Assembly (NCBI RefSeq): GCF_965279055.1
Contig: NZ_OZ257125.1
Location: forward strand, 4,216,001 to 4,280,000
Reading direction: 5' to 3'
DNA from: Hydrocarboniphaga sp965279055
GTDB taxonomy: Bacteria; Pseudomonadota; Gammaproteobacteria; Nevskiales; Nevskiaceae
DNA: 64,000 bases
Shown here: piece after piece, positions 39,659 through 48,636 of the stretch
Position numbering within the stretch: the stretch's first letter is position 1
Layout: every line of letters starts with the position of its first letter
Made by a program: the position numbers and the translations under genes
The notes under the pieces: generated by a model
Seen by the model: the letters and a program-made list of their open reading frames with translations, nothing else
Databases searched by the model: none
What the model was told of the DNA's origin: nothing

Positions 39659-41878
39659 ATGAAGCTGGGTCTGCCGGAAGACAGCCTGCCTGTGCTGGAG
39701 ATGTTCGAGGGATTCTTCGCCACCGAGTCGACGCCGGCGCGCGTGCGTGCGGCCGAGCCGCTGGGTTTCGACGCGGCGCTGTGGCGCGAGCTGGTCGCGA
39801 TCGAAGCGCCGTTCATGCGCCTGTCGGCGGATGCCGGCGGTGGTGGCATGAGCCTGTTCGACGCCTGCCTGATGATGGAGCAGGCCGGCCGCCGTCTGGC
39901 CTCGGTGCCGCTGGCCGAGGCCGTGGTCGCGCTGCGCGTGCTCGGCGAACTCGGCGGTGACGTGGCCCAGCAATGGATAGCCAAGGTCCGCGACGGCGAA
40001 AGCGTATTGACGCTGGCGCTGCACGACGCCAGGCCCGGTGAGACGCAGCTGGTGCCGGGCGCCGCAGTGGCCAGCGGCGTGCTGACGTTCAACGGAAGCG
40101 ACGTCGCGATCGACATTCCCGCCGCGGCGCTCGCTGCACCGGCAACCCTGTCCGGCGTCGGCATCGGCGTGTTCACGCCGGGGGCCGGCGAGCGCGTCGT
40201 CATCGCCAGCGGCGAGCGCGCCGCCGCGGTCTGGGCGGCCGGCATCGAGGAATGGAAGCTGCTGACGTCGGCCGCGCTGATCGGCCTGTCCAAGGAAGCA
40301 CTGGCGATGGGCGCCGCCTATGCCTGCGAGCGCATCGCCTTCGGCCAGCCGATCGGTGCCAACCAGGGCATCGCCCATCCGCTGGCCGTCGACGCGATCG
40401 ACGCCGACGGCGCCGGCCTGCTGCTGTACTGGACGCTGCGCGCGATCGCCGACGGCGAGCCTGATGCAGCGGCGACGGTGTCGATGCTGTACTGGTGGAG
40501 CGTGCGGACCGCGACCCAGTGCGTCGCGCATTCGCTGCACACCTTCGGCGGCTACGGCCTGTCGGTCGAGTACGACATCCAGCTGTATCACCGCCGCGCC
40601 AAGACCTGGGCGCTGGTGCTCGGCGATCCGCAGGCCGAGCTGGTGCGTGCCGGCCGGCGTCTGGTGTTCGGCGAAAAAGCGGTGCTGCCGGATCCGGGCG
40701 TCGTCGATGTCGACTTCTATCCGCCGACCACCGGCAAGGAGCTCGCCGACGAAACCCGCGCGCTGTTCCAGCGCATCCTCGATCCGGCCAAGCACAACCT
40801 GGTCGATCACAATTTCGAGTCGCACGACTGGGACGTGCACCGCGCGCTCGGCGAAGCCGGCCTGCTGTATCCGGACTGGCCGGTGAAATGGGGCGGCCGC
40901 GGCGCGGATGCGGATTCCACGCGCGCCAGCCTGACCGTGTGGCAGGAAGTCGGCTACGCCGGCCTGCCGCGCAGCACCACCTCGATGATCGGCCACGTCG
41001 TGCAGAAAACCGGCAAGCCGGAGCTGCAGGAAGAAGTGCTGCTGCGCATGGGCCGCGGCGAAATCAGCGCCTGCCTGGGCTACACCGAACCCTCCGGCGG
41101 CTCCGACGTGTTCGCTGCCAAGACCCGCGCGGTGCGCGACGGCGACGGCCCCGACGCCGGGTGGATCATCAACGGCGCGAAGATGTTCACCTCGGGCGCG
41201 GAGCTGGCCAGCTACGTGATCCTGATCACCCGCACCGATCCGGACGTGCCCAAGCACAAGGGCATCACCGTGTTCCTGGTGCCGATGGACAAGCCCGGCA
41301 TCACGATCACGCCGGTGCACACCTTCATGGACGAGCGCACCAACGCGACGTTCTATTCCGACGTGCGCGTCGAGGACAAGTATCGCCTCGGTGAAGTCAA
41401 CGGCGGCGCCAAGGTGCTGGCGGCGGCGCTGACGATGGAGCAGGGCGGCGGCTACTACCACATCCTGATTCGCGAGATGGCCGACATCGTCGTCGAATGG
41501 GCGCGCGGCGAGCAGCGCAACGGCCGGCCGCTGGTCGAGGATTCCAACTTCCTCGCGCGCGTCGCCCGCGCCTACGCCGACAGCCGCATCAGCGAAGTGC
41601 TGTCGGGCCGCGTGCTCGGCTCGCGCCTGGCCGGTATTCCCGACCTCGCCTTCGGCCCGGCGTCGAAGGTGTTCTCGACCGAGGCCTTCATCGTCGACTC
41701 CGCCGACCTGCTCGATCTGGCCGCACCGCGCTCGCTGCTGCGCGGCCAGGACGGCTTGGGCCTGGTCGAAAAAGGCTATCGTCACTCGACCGCGACCTCG
41801 ATCTACGGCGGCACCAGCGAAGTGCTGCGCAGCATGGTCGCCGAACGCCGGCTCGGCCTGCCGCGCAGCCGCGCCTGA
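39659..41878 (+). CDS. Fused double acyl-CoA dehydrogenase (FadE34-like)
   Basis: At 739 residues it is two ACADs in one chain. The N-terminal half (about 1-335) has SLFDACLMMEQAGRRLASVP, ERIAFGQPIGANQGIAHPLA and LHTFGGYGLSVEYDIQL but a poorly conserved FAD-binding centre. The C-terminal half (about 350-739) has LYPDWPVKWGGRGADADSTR, CLGYTEPSGGSDVFAAKTRA, NGAKMFTSGAELASYVILIT and IYGGTSEVLRSMVAERRLGL. The mycobacterial FadE34, which acts on bile-acid or sterol side-chain CoA esters, is built the same way; by analogy only one active site may be functional. GAGGAG precedes the ATG. A bulky acyl-CoA substrate is inferred. Confidence 0.92.
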   Translation: MKLGLPEDSLPVLEMFEGFFATESTPARVRAAEPLGFDAALWRELVAIEAPFMRLSADAGGGGMSLFDACLMMEQAGRRLASVPLAEAVVALRVLGELGGDVAQQWIAKVRDGESVLTLALHDARPGETQLVPGAAVASGVLTFNGSDVAIDIPAAALAAPATLSGVGIGVFTPGAGERVVIASGERAAAVWAAGIEEWKLLTSAALIGLSKEALAMGAAYACERIAFGQPIGANQGIAHPLAVDAIDADGAGLLLYWTLRAIADGEPDAAATVSMLYWWSVRTATQCVAHSLHTFGGYGLSVEYDIQLYHRRAKTWALVLGDPQAELVRAGRRLVFGEKAVLPDPGVVDVDFYPPTTGKELADETRALFQRILDPAKHNLVDHNFESHDWDVHRALGEAGLLYPDWPVKWGGRGADADSTRASLTVWQEVGYAGLPRSTTSMIGHVVQKTGKPELQEEVLLRMGRGEISACLGYTEPSGGSDVFAAKTRAVRDGDGPDAGWIINGAKMFTSGAELASYVILITRTDPDVPKHKGITVFLVPMDKPGITITPVHTFMDERTNATFYSDVRVEDKYRLGEVNGGAKVLAAALTMEQGGGYYHILIREMADIVVEWARGEQRNGRPLVEDSNFLARVARAYADSRISEVLSGRVLGSRLAGIPDLAFGPASKVFSTEAFIVDSADLLDLAAPRSLLRGQDGLGLVEKGYRHSTATSIYGGTSEVLRSMVAERRLGLPRSRA

Positions 41879-41924
41879 GTTTCGCAGGGCGGCCCGCGGG
41901 CCGCCCCAGGCAAGCGGTCCCGCG

Positions 41925-43295
41925 ATGACCGCCGAAGCGGGGCTGCCGGCGCCGCGCCGCTACGCGGCGATCGCCGCGATTTCGCTCGGCACGATCCTGA
42001 CCACGGTCGACGGCTCGATCGTCAACGTCGCCTTGCCGACGCTGGCGCGCGAGCTGCACGTGCAGGCGTCGTCGGCGGTGCTGGTGGTCACGGTCTACCA
42101 GCTGGTGATGATGATCGCGCTGCTGCCGCTGTCGGCGCTGAGCCAGCGCCTCGGCCAGCGCGCCACCTATCAGTACGGCCAGATGCTGTTCCTGGTCGCG
42201 ACGCTGCTGTGCTTCTTCGCCAAGAGCCTGCCGGTGCTGGTGCTGCTGCGCGGCCTGCAGGCGCTGGGCGCGGCGGCGGCGATGAGCGTGGTCGCCGCGC
42301 TGATCCGCGCGATCTACTCGCCGTCCCAGCTCGGCCGCGGCCTGAGCTTCAACACCGTGATCGCGACCACCGCGGCCTCGGCGGCGCCGATCATTGGCGG
42401 CGCGGTGCTGTCGGTCGCGCGCTGGCCCTGGCTGTTCGCGATCGTGATTCCGTTCGGCCTGCTGTCGATCGCCATCGGCCGCCGCACCCTGCCCGAGGGC
42501 GGCGGCCGCAAGGCGCCCTACGACCTGCTCGGCGCGCTGCTGAGCGCGGTGATGTTCGGCCTGCTGGTGTCAGGCCTGGAGATGGGTGTACACGGCGACG
42601 CGCCGCTGATTGCGGCCGCGCTGCTGACGCTGGGCCTGGCCGTCGGCATCGGCTTCGTGCGCTGGGAACGGCGCCAGGCCAACCCGGTGCTGCCGATCGA
42701 CCTGCTGCAGCTGCGCACCATCGCGCTGCCCTGCCTGGGCTCGCTGTTCGGCTATGTCGCGATGATGATGCTGAACGTGGCGCTGCCGTTCCGGCTGCAG
42801 CAGCAGTTCCATTTCAGCCCGGCCGCGGCCGGCGCGGCGCTGGCGCCGATCCCGATGATGATGATGGTGGTCGCGCCAGTCGCCGGGCTGTTGTCGGATC
42901 GCATTCCGGCGAGCCTGCTCGGCGCGATCGGCATGGTCATCGGCGCGCTCGGCCTGGGCAGCCTGGCCTTGCTGCCGAATGCGCCCGGCGCATTCGACGT
43001 GATGTGGCGCGTCGCCGTCTGCGGCCTGGGCTTCGGCATGTACTTTCCGCCGAACGCACGGCAGGTGGTCGGCGCCGCGCCGATCGCGCGCGCCGCCGCG
43101 GCCGGCGCGCTGTACTCGACGATACGCGGCGTCGGCCAGACGCTGGGCGCGACCACGGTCGCGGCACTGCTGGCGCTGGGTGTCGGCACCGGCGCGGCGC
43201 CGTCGCTGATCGCCGCCGCGCTGGCGCTGATCGCGGTGCTGTGCAGCCTGCTGGTGCTGCGAACGTCTGCACCAACACCCGTTCGTCCCGAGTAG
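41925..43295 (+). CDS. DHA2-type MFS transporter
   Basis: This 456-residue membrane protein has the DHA2 (14-helix drug:proton antiporter) signature TTVDGSIVNVALPTLARELH in helix 1, then LPLSALSQRLGQRATYQYGQ and ATTAASAAPIIGGAVLS. It probably exports a toxic intermediate or imports substrate. It follows the fused ACAD by 46 bases. Its final codons, CCC GTT CGT CCC GAG TAG (VRPE and stop), lie inside a family A repeat, so the natural C-terminus seems to have been replaced by repeat-encoded residues. Confidence 0.91.
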   Translation: MTAEAGLPAPRRYAAIAAISLGTILTTVDGSIVNVALPTLARELHVQASSAVLVVTVYQLVMMIALLPLSALSQRLGQRATYQYGQMLFLVATLLCFFAKSLPVLVLLRGLQALGAAAAMSVVAALIRAIYSPSQLGRGLSFNTVIATTAASAAPIIGGAVLSVARWPWLFAIVIPFGLLSIAIGRRTLPEGGGRKAPYDLLGALLSAVMFGLLVSGLEMGVHGDAPLIAAALLTLGLAVGIGFVRWERRQANPVLPIDLLQLRTIALPCLGSLFGYVAMMMLNVALPFRLQQQFHFSPAAAGAALAPIPMMMMVVAPVAGLLSDRIPASLLGAIGMVIGALGLGSLALLPNAPGAFDVMWRVAVCGLGFGMYFPPNARQVVGAAPIARAAAAGALYSTIRGVGQTLGATTVAALLALGVGTGAAPSLIAAALALIAVLCSLLVLRTSAPTPVRPE

Positions 43296-43378
43296 CCTCG
43301 CTTGCGAGGCGTATCGAGGGACCCGACCGCGATCCGGTCCCTCGATACGCCGCTAAAGCGGCTACTCGGGACGAACGG
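43279..43378. repeat. Family A inverted repeat providing stop codons to both convergent genes
   Basis: CCGTTCGTCCCGAGTAGCCT and its complement ending CTACTCGGGACGAACGG flank a short centre. The left arm encodes the VRPE-stop end of the plus-strand DHA2 transporter, and the right arm encodes the same VRPE-stop end of the minus-strand MFS gene. The two stops lie 66 bases apart. Confidence 0.92.
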
Positions 43379-44612
43379 CGTGCGGAGCCACGAAGCGCGG
43401 CCGTCCCAGCGTCGCCAGCGCCAGGCTGCTGAGCGCCATCAGCGCCATCGTCAGCAGCAGGAACGGCGCGTAGCCGCCGTAATGATCGAAAGCCGCACCC
43501 GCGGCCAGCGGCCCGAACGCGCTGCCCAGCGCCAGCGCGCCGGTGATCGCGCCGAACAGCACGCCGAAGTGCTTGAGGCCGAAGTGCCGCGACGTCAGGT
43601 ACGCGATCACGTCGACTTCGGCGCCCAGCGTCAGGCCGAACGCGGCTGCGGCCAGCGACTGGCTCAGCGGATTGGCGCCGTCGAAATACAGCAGCGCGCT
43701 GGCGACGATGGGCAACAGGAACACCGCGGCGCCGACGCGATGCGCCGGCAGCCGGTCCAGCAGAAAGCCGGTGCCGAGGCGGCCGAGCAGCGAGAACAGG
43801 CCGACCAGCGAGGCGACGCCGGCCGCGGCAAGCGGATCGGCGCCGCGATCCTTCAGGATCGGCACGAAGTGCACGACGATGCCGAGCGCGGTGAACGTGA
43901 ACAGGCCGCTGGCCAGCAGCAGCCTGTAGAACGCCGGTGAGCGCAGACCTTCACGCACGCTGACGCCGGGCAGCGCACCGGCCGCAGCCCGCGACGCGAC
44001 GCTGCGCCGCAACGGGCCGTCCTGCGCGCCGCGGAAGAACAGCAGCATCACCGGCAGCACCACCGCGGCCCAGATGCCGCCCATCGCCGCGAATGCATTG
44101 CGCCAGCCGTAGGCGCCGATCAGAGCCGTCGACAGCACCGGAAATACCGCCGCGCTCAGCGAAGCGCCGGACAAGGTGATCGCGAACGCCAGGCCGCGCG
44201 ACTGCTCGAAGCGGCTGCCGACTGCGCTGGTCCACACCGTCGCCTGCAGCCACAGGTTGGCGAACGCGATCAGGCACCACAGGCCCAGCCAGTTGGCGGT
44301 GCTGCCGGTGGCGGTGCCGAGCATCGCGAACGCGCCGGTCATCAGCAGCACGCCGATCAGCCCGACGATGCGCGGGCCGAGCCTGTCGACCAGCAGGCCG
44401 ATCGGAATGCTCAGCGCGGCGCCGGCCAGGCCGGCGATGGTGATGCCGCCGGAAATCTGCGCGCGCGACCAGCCGAACTCCTGCTGCAGCGGTGCGACGA
44501 AGGCGCCGATGCCGTAGGTGTGCAGCACCGCGGTGGAATAGCCGATCGCGGCGGCCACGGGCAGCGTGCCGAACTGCCGCCATTCCTTGAAGGCACTGTT
44601 GGACGTGCTCAT
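43362..44612 (-). CDS. OFA/MCT-type MFS transporter
   Basis: This 416-residue, 12-helix MFS protein has YGIGAFVAPLQQEFGWSRAQ, LVDRLGPRIVGLIGVLLMTG, RFEQSRGLAFAITLSGASLS and FGLTLGAEVDVIAYLTSRHF, and resembles oxalate/formate and monocarboxylate carriers. It should take up an organic acid. A close paralogue is at 52167-53414; many segments are identical, for example the SRFE-SRGLAFAITLSGAS region. AAGGAGAG precedes the start. Its last residues (VRPE) and stop lie inside the family A repeat. It is the last gene of the minus-strand oxygenase island. Confidence 0.92.
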   Translation of the reverse strand: MSTSNSAFKEWRQFGTLPVAAAIGYSTAVLHTYGIGAFVAPLQQEFGWSRAQISGGITIAGLAGAALSIPIGLLVDRLGPRIVGLIGVLLMTGAFAMLGTATGSTANWLGLWCLIAFANLWLQATVWTSAVGSRFEQSRGLAFAITLSGASLSAAVFPVLSTALIGAYGWRNAFAAMGGIWAAVVLPVMLLFFRGAQDGPLRRSVASRAAAGALPGVSVREGLRSPAFYRLLLASGLFTFTALGIVVHFVPILKDRGADPLAAAGVASLVGLFSLLGRLGTGFLLDRLPAHRVGAAVFLLPIVASALLYFDGANPLSQSLAAAAFGLTLGAEVDVIAYLTSRHFGLKHFGVLFGAITGALALGSAFGPLAAGAAFDHYGGYAPFLLLTMALMALSSLALATLGRPRFVAPHAVRPE

Positions 44613-44667
44613 TGTGGTTCTCTCCTTGAGGTCGGCGGGTCATGCCCCGCGCTACGACCGCATGATC

Positions 44668-44758
44668 GTCATGCCCGCGAAGGCGGGCATCCAGTTCCCT
44701 CGCGGATCGAACGACGCTGTGCCTTGCAGGACTGGATTCCCGCTTTCGCGGGAATGAC
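44668..44758. repeat. REP-like inverted repeat, family C
   Basis: GTCATGCCCGCGAAGGCGGG and the complement ending CGCTTTCGCGGGAATGAC form the arms, with about 40 bases between. It lies between two same-direction minus-strand genes. Confidence 0.85.
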
Positions 44759-44761
44759 AGA

Positions 44762-45253
44762 CTAAGCCTTGAAGCTTTCGATCGGCTCGATCGCCTTCAT
44801 CATCACCAGCGGAATTTCGCGCTGCGTCGAGGCCTGGTAGCTCGCGAACGGCGGAAATACACCGACCATGAAGTCCCAGACGCGCTGGCGCTCTGCACCG
44901 GCGGCCGCTTCGCGCCAGCTGGCGCGGAACGCCTGCGTCGCGACCTGGAAATCCAGCTGCGGTGTCTCGACCAGGTTCAGATACCAGGCCGGATGATGAT
45001 CGGCGCCGCCCTTGGAGCCGACGATCACCACCTCGCCGCCGATGTCGCCGTAGATCAGCGGCGTGATGATGGTCTTGCCGCTCTTGCGGCCCCGATAGCG
45101 CAGCAGCAGCGTCGTCGTGAACGGATGGCCGCCGATGTCGTGCACGTCGACGATGTGGCCGCTGGCGCCGCCGGACTCCAGATACATCTCCAGATGCTCG
45201 GTCTTCCAGTCGCGCCGCGCTGCGGCGATCGTGGCGCTGCTTTCGTTGCTCAT
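44762..45253 (-). CDS. DDN/F420-type nitroreductase-family protein
   Basis: This 163-residue split-barrel protein has RYRGRKSGKTIITPLIYGDI, VVIVGSKGGADHHPAWYLNL and FASYQASTQREIPLVMMKAI, the pattern of the deazaflavin-dependent nitroreductase (DDN) family known mainly from actinobacteria. Members reduce quinones, enones or nitro groups with F420H2; some homologues bind other cofactors. GGGGAG before the ATG at 45253 fixes the start; the longer frame adds 31 residues without support. It sits between the MFS gene and an aldehyde dehydrogenase. With the LLM protein at 60606 it is the second F420-type protein here. Confidence 0.85.
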   Translation of the reverse strand: MSNESSATIAAARRDWKTEHLEMYLESGGASGHIVDVHDIGGHPFTTTLLLRYRGRKSGKTIITPLIYGDIGGEVVIVGSKGGADHHPAWYLNLVETPQLDFQVATQAFRASWREAAAGAERQRVWDFMVGVFPPFASYQASTQREIPLVMMKAIEPIESFKA

Positions 45254-45282
45254 CGGCTGCTCTCCCCGTCGGCGCGGCTTTT

Positions 45283-46704
45283 CTACGGCGCGTAGCCCAG
45301 CATCGACTTCACTTCCAGGTATTCGTGGAAGCCGAATTCGCCCCATTCGCGGCCATTGCCGCTCTTCTTGTAGCCGCCGAAGGGCGCGTGGAAGTCGTAG
45401 CCGCCGTTGATCGAAATCCAGCCGGTGCGCATGCGCCTGGCGACCGCGTTGCAGGCCGCCGCATCGGCGCCGTTGACGTAGCCGGCGAGACCGAAGTCGG
45501 AGTCGTTGGCGATCGCCACCGCATCGTCGACATCGTCGTAGCCGATCACCACCAGCACCGGCCCGAAGATTTCCTCGCGCGCGATGCGCATGCTGTTGCT
45601 GACGTTGCCGAACACGGTCGGCTTGACGTACCAGCCCTTGCTCAAACCCTCCGGGCGACCGGCGCCGCCGGCGACGATCTTCGCGCCTTCGCCGACGCCG
45701 GTCTCGATGTATTCCTGGATGATGTTGTACTGCGCCTTGGACACCACCGGGCCCATCGCGACGTTGCCCTTGGGGTCGCCGACGGTGACGCCTTCGGCCG
45801 CGGCTTTCGCTGCTTCCAGGGCTTCGGCCATGCGCTTTTTCGGCACCAGCAGCCGCGAACCGGCGCTGCAGGTCTGGCCGGAGTTGATCATCATCGACGA
45901 GGTCGCGCTGGCAACGTTCTTGGCCAGATCGGCGTCGTCGAGCACGACGAAGGCGCTCTTGCCGCCGAGTTCCTGGCAGACGCGCTTGACGCCCGGCGCA
46001 GCGTTCTTCGCGATCTCGACGCCGACGCCTTCGGAGCCGGTGAACGAAATCAGGTCGACGTCCGGATGCGTCGACAGCGCGGTGCCGATGACGGCGCCGC
46101 TGCCCTGCAGCATGTTGAACACGCCTTTCGGCACGCCAGCCTTGTCGAGAATTTCAGCGAAAATCTGCGCGGAATACGGCGCCAGCTGCGGCGGCTTCAG
46201 GATCATCGTGCAGCCGGTGGCCAGCGCCGGGAACACCTTGACCGCGATCTGGTTCATCGGCCAGTTCCACGGCGTGATCAACGCGCACACGCCGATCGGT
46301 TCCTTGGCGATCAAGGTCGCGCCGCGCTGCTCGCTGAACTTGAATTCCTTCAGCACCTCGATCGCGGTGGCCAGATGGCCGGCGCCGAGCGCGGTGTGGA
46401 AGCCCTGGGCAAGGCCGCTGGGCGCGCCCATTTCTTCCATGATCGCGTCGCCGATTTCGGTCTGGCGTTTCGCGTACTCGGCCTGGATCGACTGCAACAC
46501 GTCGAGACGCTGCTCGCGCGTGGTCTGTGACCAGCTGGCGAAGGCCTTCTTCGCCGCGGCCACGGCCTTGTCGACATCGGCAGCCGAGCCCAGCGAGATC
46601 CTGCCGCTGACCGCTTCGGTTGCCGGGTTGATCACCTCGGCGGTTTTCGGCGTGGACGGCGCGACCCACTGGCCGTCGATGTAGAACTTCAGGTATTCAC
46701 GCAT
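45283..46704 (-). CDS. NAD(P)-dependent aldehyde dehydrogenase
   Basis: This 473-residue aldehyde dehydrogenase has LITPWNWPMNQIAVKVFPAL, KPPQLAPYSAQIFAEIL, ISFTGSEGVG, the general-base Glu in CQELGGKSAFVVLDDAD, the catalytic Cys in NSGQTCSAGSRLLVP and EEIFGPVLVVIGYD. TGGAGAGAA precedes the ATG. It is placed directly after the ThDP enzyme, and together they could convert a 2-oxoacid to an aldehyde and then to the acid, as in mandelate-type pathways. The exact aldehyde is unknown. The CAGAATTTTTCTGG dyad just upstream may influence translation. Confidence 0.92.
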   Translation of the reverse strand: MREYLKFYIDGQWVAPSTPKTAEVINPATEAVSGRISLGSAADVDKAVAAAKKAFASWSQTTREQRLDVLQSIQAEYAKRQTEIGDAIMEEMGAPSGLAQGFHTALGAGHLATAIEVLKEFKFSEQRGATLIAKEPIGVCALITPWNWPMNQIAVKVFPALATGCTMILKPPQLAPYSAQIFAEILDKAGVPKGVFNMLQGSGAVIGTALSTHPDVDLISFTGSEGVGVEIAKNAAPGVKRVCQELGGKSAFVVLDDADLAKNVASATSSMMINSGQTCSAGSRLLVPKKRMAEALEAAKAAAEGVTVGDPKGNVAMGPVVSKAQYNIIQEYIETGVGEGAKIVAGGAGRPEGLSKGWYVKPTVFGNVSNSMRIAREEIFGPVLVVIGYDDVDDAVAIANDSDFGLAGYVNGADAAACNAVARRMRTGWISINGGYDFHAPFGGYKKSGNGREWGEFGFHEYLEVKSMLGYAP

Positions 46705-46712
46705 TTCTCTCT

Positions 46713-46741
46713 CCAGAATTTTTCTGGAATTTCTCCAGAAT
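46713..46741. repeat. Short AT-rich inverted and direct repeats in the aldehyde dehydrogenase leader
   Basis: CCAGAATTTTTCTGG (46713-46727) is a near-palindrome, and CTCCAGAATTT recurs (46711 and 46733), just upstream of the aldehyde dehydrogenase ATG at 46704. The purpose is unclear; it could be a small RNA hairpin near the ribosome-binding site. Confidence 0.4.
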
Positions 46742-46772
46742 TTTTTTGCGCGCCGCGGGGCGCCACCACAAC

Positions 46773-46810
46773 GCAAAAGGCCGCCAGCTTGCGCGTGGCG
46801 GCCTTTTTGC
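46773..46810 (-). terminator. Intrinsic terminator after the ThDP gene
   Basis: AAAAGGCCGCCA...TGGCGGCCTTTTT forms a strong 8-bp GC stem with T-runs on both strands, right at the 3' end of the ThDP-enzyme gene (stop at 46812). It would separate that gene from the aldehyde dehydrogenase transcript, unless partly read through. Confidence 0.85.
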
Positions 46811-46811
46811 C

Positions 46812-48590
46812 TTACTGCGTGCCTTCGGCGTACCAGGTGCGGAAACGCGCGTAGTTCGGCGTATCCAGGTTCTGGTTGCCGCCGTGGTTGACGACCGGGT
46901 CGATCGGCACGTGGATGACCGTCGGCTTGCCGCTTTCGAAGGCGGCGGCGACGGCCTTGCTGATGTCTTCGCCCTTCTCCACGTAGACGCCTTCGCAGCC
47001 CAGGCCCTTGGCGATCTGGTCGAAGCGCACGTCCTTGCTCCAGTGCACGCCGGGCTCGGTGGTGTTGCCGTGGCCGAAGGTGCGCTTGTAGACGCCCACC
47101 TCCAGACCCCAGGAGTTGTCGACGCCGACGACGACGACCAGCGGCAGATTGAAGCGGTGTGCCACTTCGAGATCGCTGACGTGGTACAGGAACGCCGAGT
47201 CGCTGGTGGTCAGCAGCACCGGGCGCTTGCCGCCGTCGGCGATCGACGCGCCGATGGCATAGCCGAGGCCGGTACCGAGACAGCCGAAGTTCTGGTTCCA
47301 GACCACGTCATGCGGTTTGGACTGCAGATACGTCCAGGTGAAGATCACGGTGCAACCGCCGTCGCGCGCATGGATCGCGTTCTTCGGCATCGCCTTGGTG
47401 GCTTCGATGACCCACTGGCCGGTGTGCACGCGGCCGCTCTCGGTTTTGAACTCCTGCTTGGCCAGCCCGGCGAGGCGGTCCGCATCTTCCTTGATCCAGC
47501 GCTTGAGGTCCGGGTGCTCCTTGCGCGGGCTGCCCTTGAGTGCGGCGGAAAGCTGCGGCACCACGGTGCGCAGATCGCCCACCAGCGGCACGTCGATCGG
47601 ACGGTTCTGGCCGATGGCTTCGGCATCGAGTTCGACGTAGATCCACTTGCGATCGGTGTTGCCCTTGGTCCACAGGTGACCGCGGCCGTAGTGCACCGGC
47701 TCGCCGATCTCGGTGCCGATGGCGACGACGACATCGGACTTGGCGACGATCTCGTCACCCACGTCGGAGAACAGATACGGGAAGCTGCGGTCTTCGACAC
47801 CTTCGATGAAGGCGGTGCCGCCCGACGTCTGCAGGATCGGGCAGCCCATCAGCTCGGCCAGCTCGCGCACCTTCTGGCCGGCGCGCGTGCACTGCACCGC
47901 GTGACCGACCAGCAGCACCGGGCACTCGGCGCCCTTGATCAGCTCGGCGGCCTTGGCGATCGCGTTACCGTCCGCACCCGGCTCGAACAGGCGATACGAG
48001 GACGGCGGCAGCGCCGGCGGCACGTCCAGCTCCTGCTGGATGACGTGGGACGGATACTCGATGTAGACCGGACCCGGCGTGCCGGACTGGCAGACACGCA
48101 GTGCGTGGCGAACGATTTCGTCGGTCTGCTCGGCGTACTCGATGCTCGCGCTCCACTTCACCGAGTTCTCGAACAGCGGCTCCTGCTGGATGAACTGGAT
48201 GCGGCCGCGGCGCACGCGCTGCTCGGTGATGCGCGCGCGCTGTCCGCCGAGGTAGATCACAGGCGTGTTTTCGACCAGCGAGGTCATCATCGAGCCGGCG
48301 GTCAGTGCAATGCCCGGGCCGAGCGTGGCGATACACAGCGCCGGGCGGCCGGTCATGCGCGCATAGCCTTCGGCCATGAAGCCGGCCGACAGCTCGTGGT
48401 GCGGCGTCACGACGGTCCAGCCGCGCTTCTCGGCTTCGACGAACAGATGCACGAAGTTGGGATCCGGGATGCCGAAAACGGCGTTGATGCCCTCGGCTTC
48501 GAGCAGTTCCAGGATGCGCTGGTAAACCTTCACCTTGCCACGCTCGCCGGAAGCGACGGCAGCGGCAGGGGTTTTTTCTTCTCCGTACAT
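46812..48590 (-). CDS. ThDP-dependent enzyme (acetolactate synthase/benzoylformate decarboxylase family)
   Basis: This 592-residue three-domain ThDP enzyme has an N-terminal PYR domain with the cofactor-activating Glu in TPHHELSAGFMAEGYARMTG, a central domain with VLLVGHAVQCTRAGQKV, and a C-terminal PP domain ending in VIHVPIDPVVNHGG. The metal-binding motif, usually GDG...NN, reads SDS...DN (TTSDSAFLYHVSDL, VVVVGVDNSWGLE); Asp and Asn are kept at the right 25-residue spacing. It could decarboxylate a 2-oxoacid or carboligate. It is next to an aldehyde dehydrogenase and a Rieske oxygenase. The substrate cannot be inferred further. Confidence 0.9.
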   Translation of the reverse strand: MYGEEKTPAAAVASGERGKVKVYQRILELLEAEGINAVFGIPDPNFVHLFVEAEKRGWTVVTPHHELSAGFMAEGYARMTGRPALCIATLGPGIALTAGSMMTSLVENTPVIYLGGQRARITEQRVRRGRIQFIQQEPLFENSVKWSASIEYAEQTDEIVRHALRVCQSGTPGPVYIEYPSHVIQQELDVPPALPPSSYRLFEPGADGNAIAKAAELIKGAECPVLLVGHAVQCTRAGQKVRELAELMGCPILQTSGGTAFIEGVEDRSFPYLFSDVGDEIVAKSDVVVAIGTEIGEPVHYGRGHLWTKGNTDRKWIYVELDAEAIGQNRPIDVPLVGDLRTVVPQLSAALKGSPRKEHPDLKRWIKEDADRLAGLAKQEFKTESGRVHTGQWVIEATKAMPKNAIHARDGGCTVIFTWTYLQSKPHDVVWNQNFGCLGTGLGYAIGASIADGGKRPVLLTTSDSAFLYHVSDLEVAHRFNLPLVVVVGVDNSWGLEVGVYKRTFGHGNTTEPGVHWSKDVRFDQIAKGLGCEGVYVEKGEDISKAVAAAFESGKPTVIHVPIDPVVNHGGNQNLDTPNYARFRTWYAEGTQ

Positions 48591-48636
48591 TCTCTTCTAC
48601 CTTTGACTGATTCGGTTGAACTGCTGATGAGCTGAG

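Noticed and set aside
46713..46741. Riboswitch
   Set aside because: The repeats are too short and AT-rich to form a known riboswitch fold.
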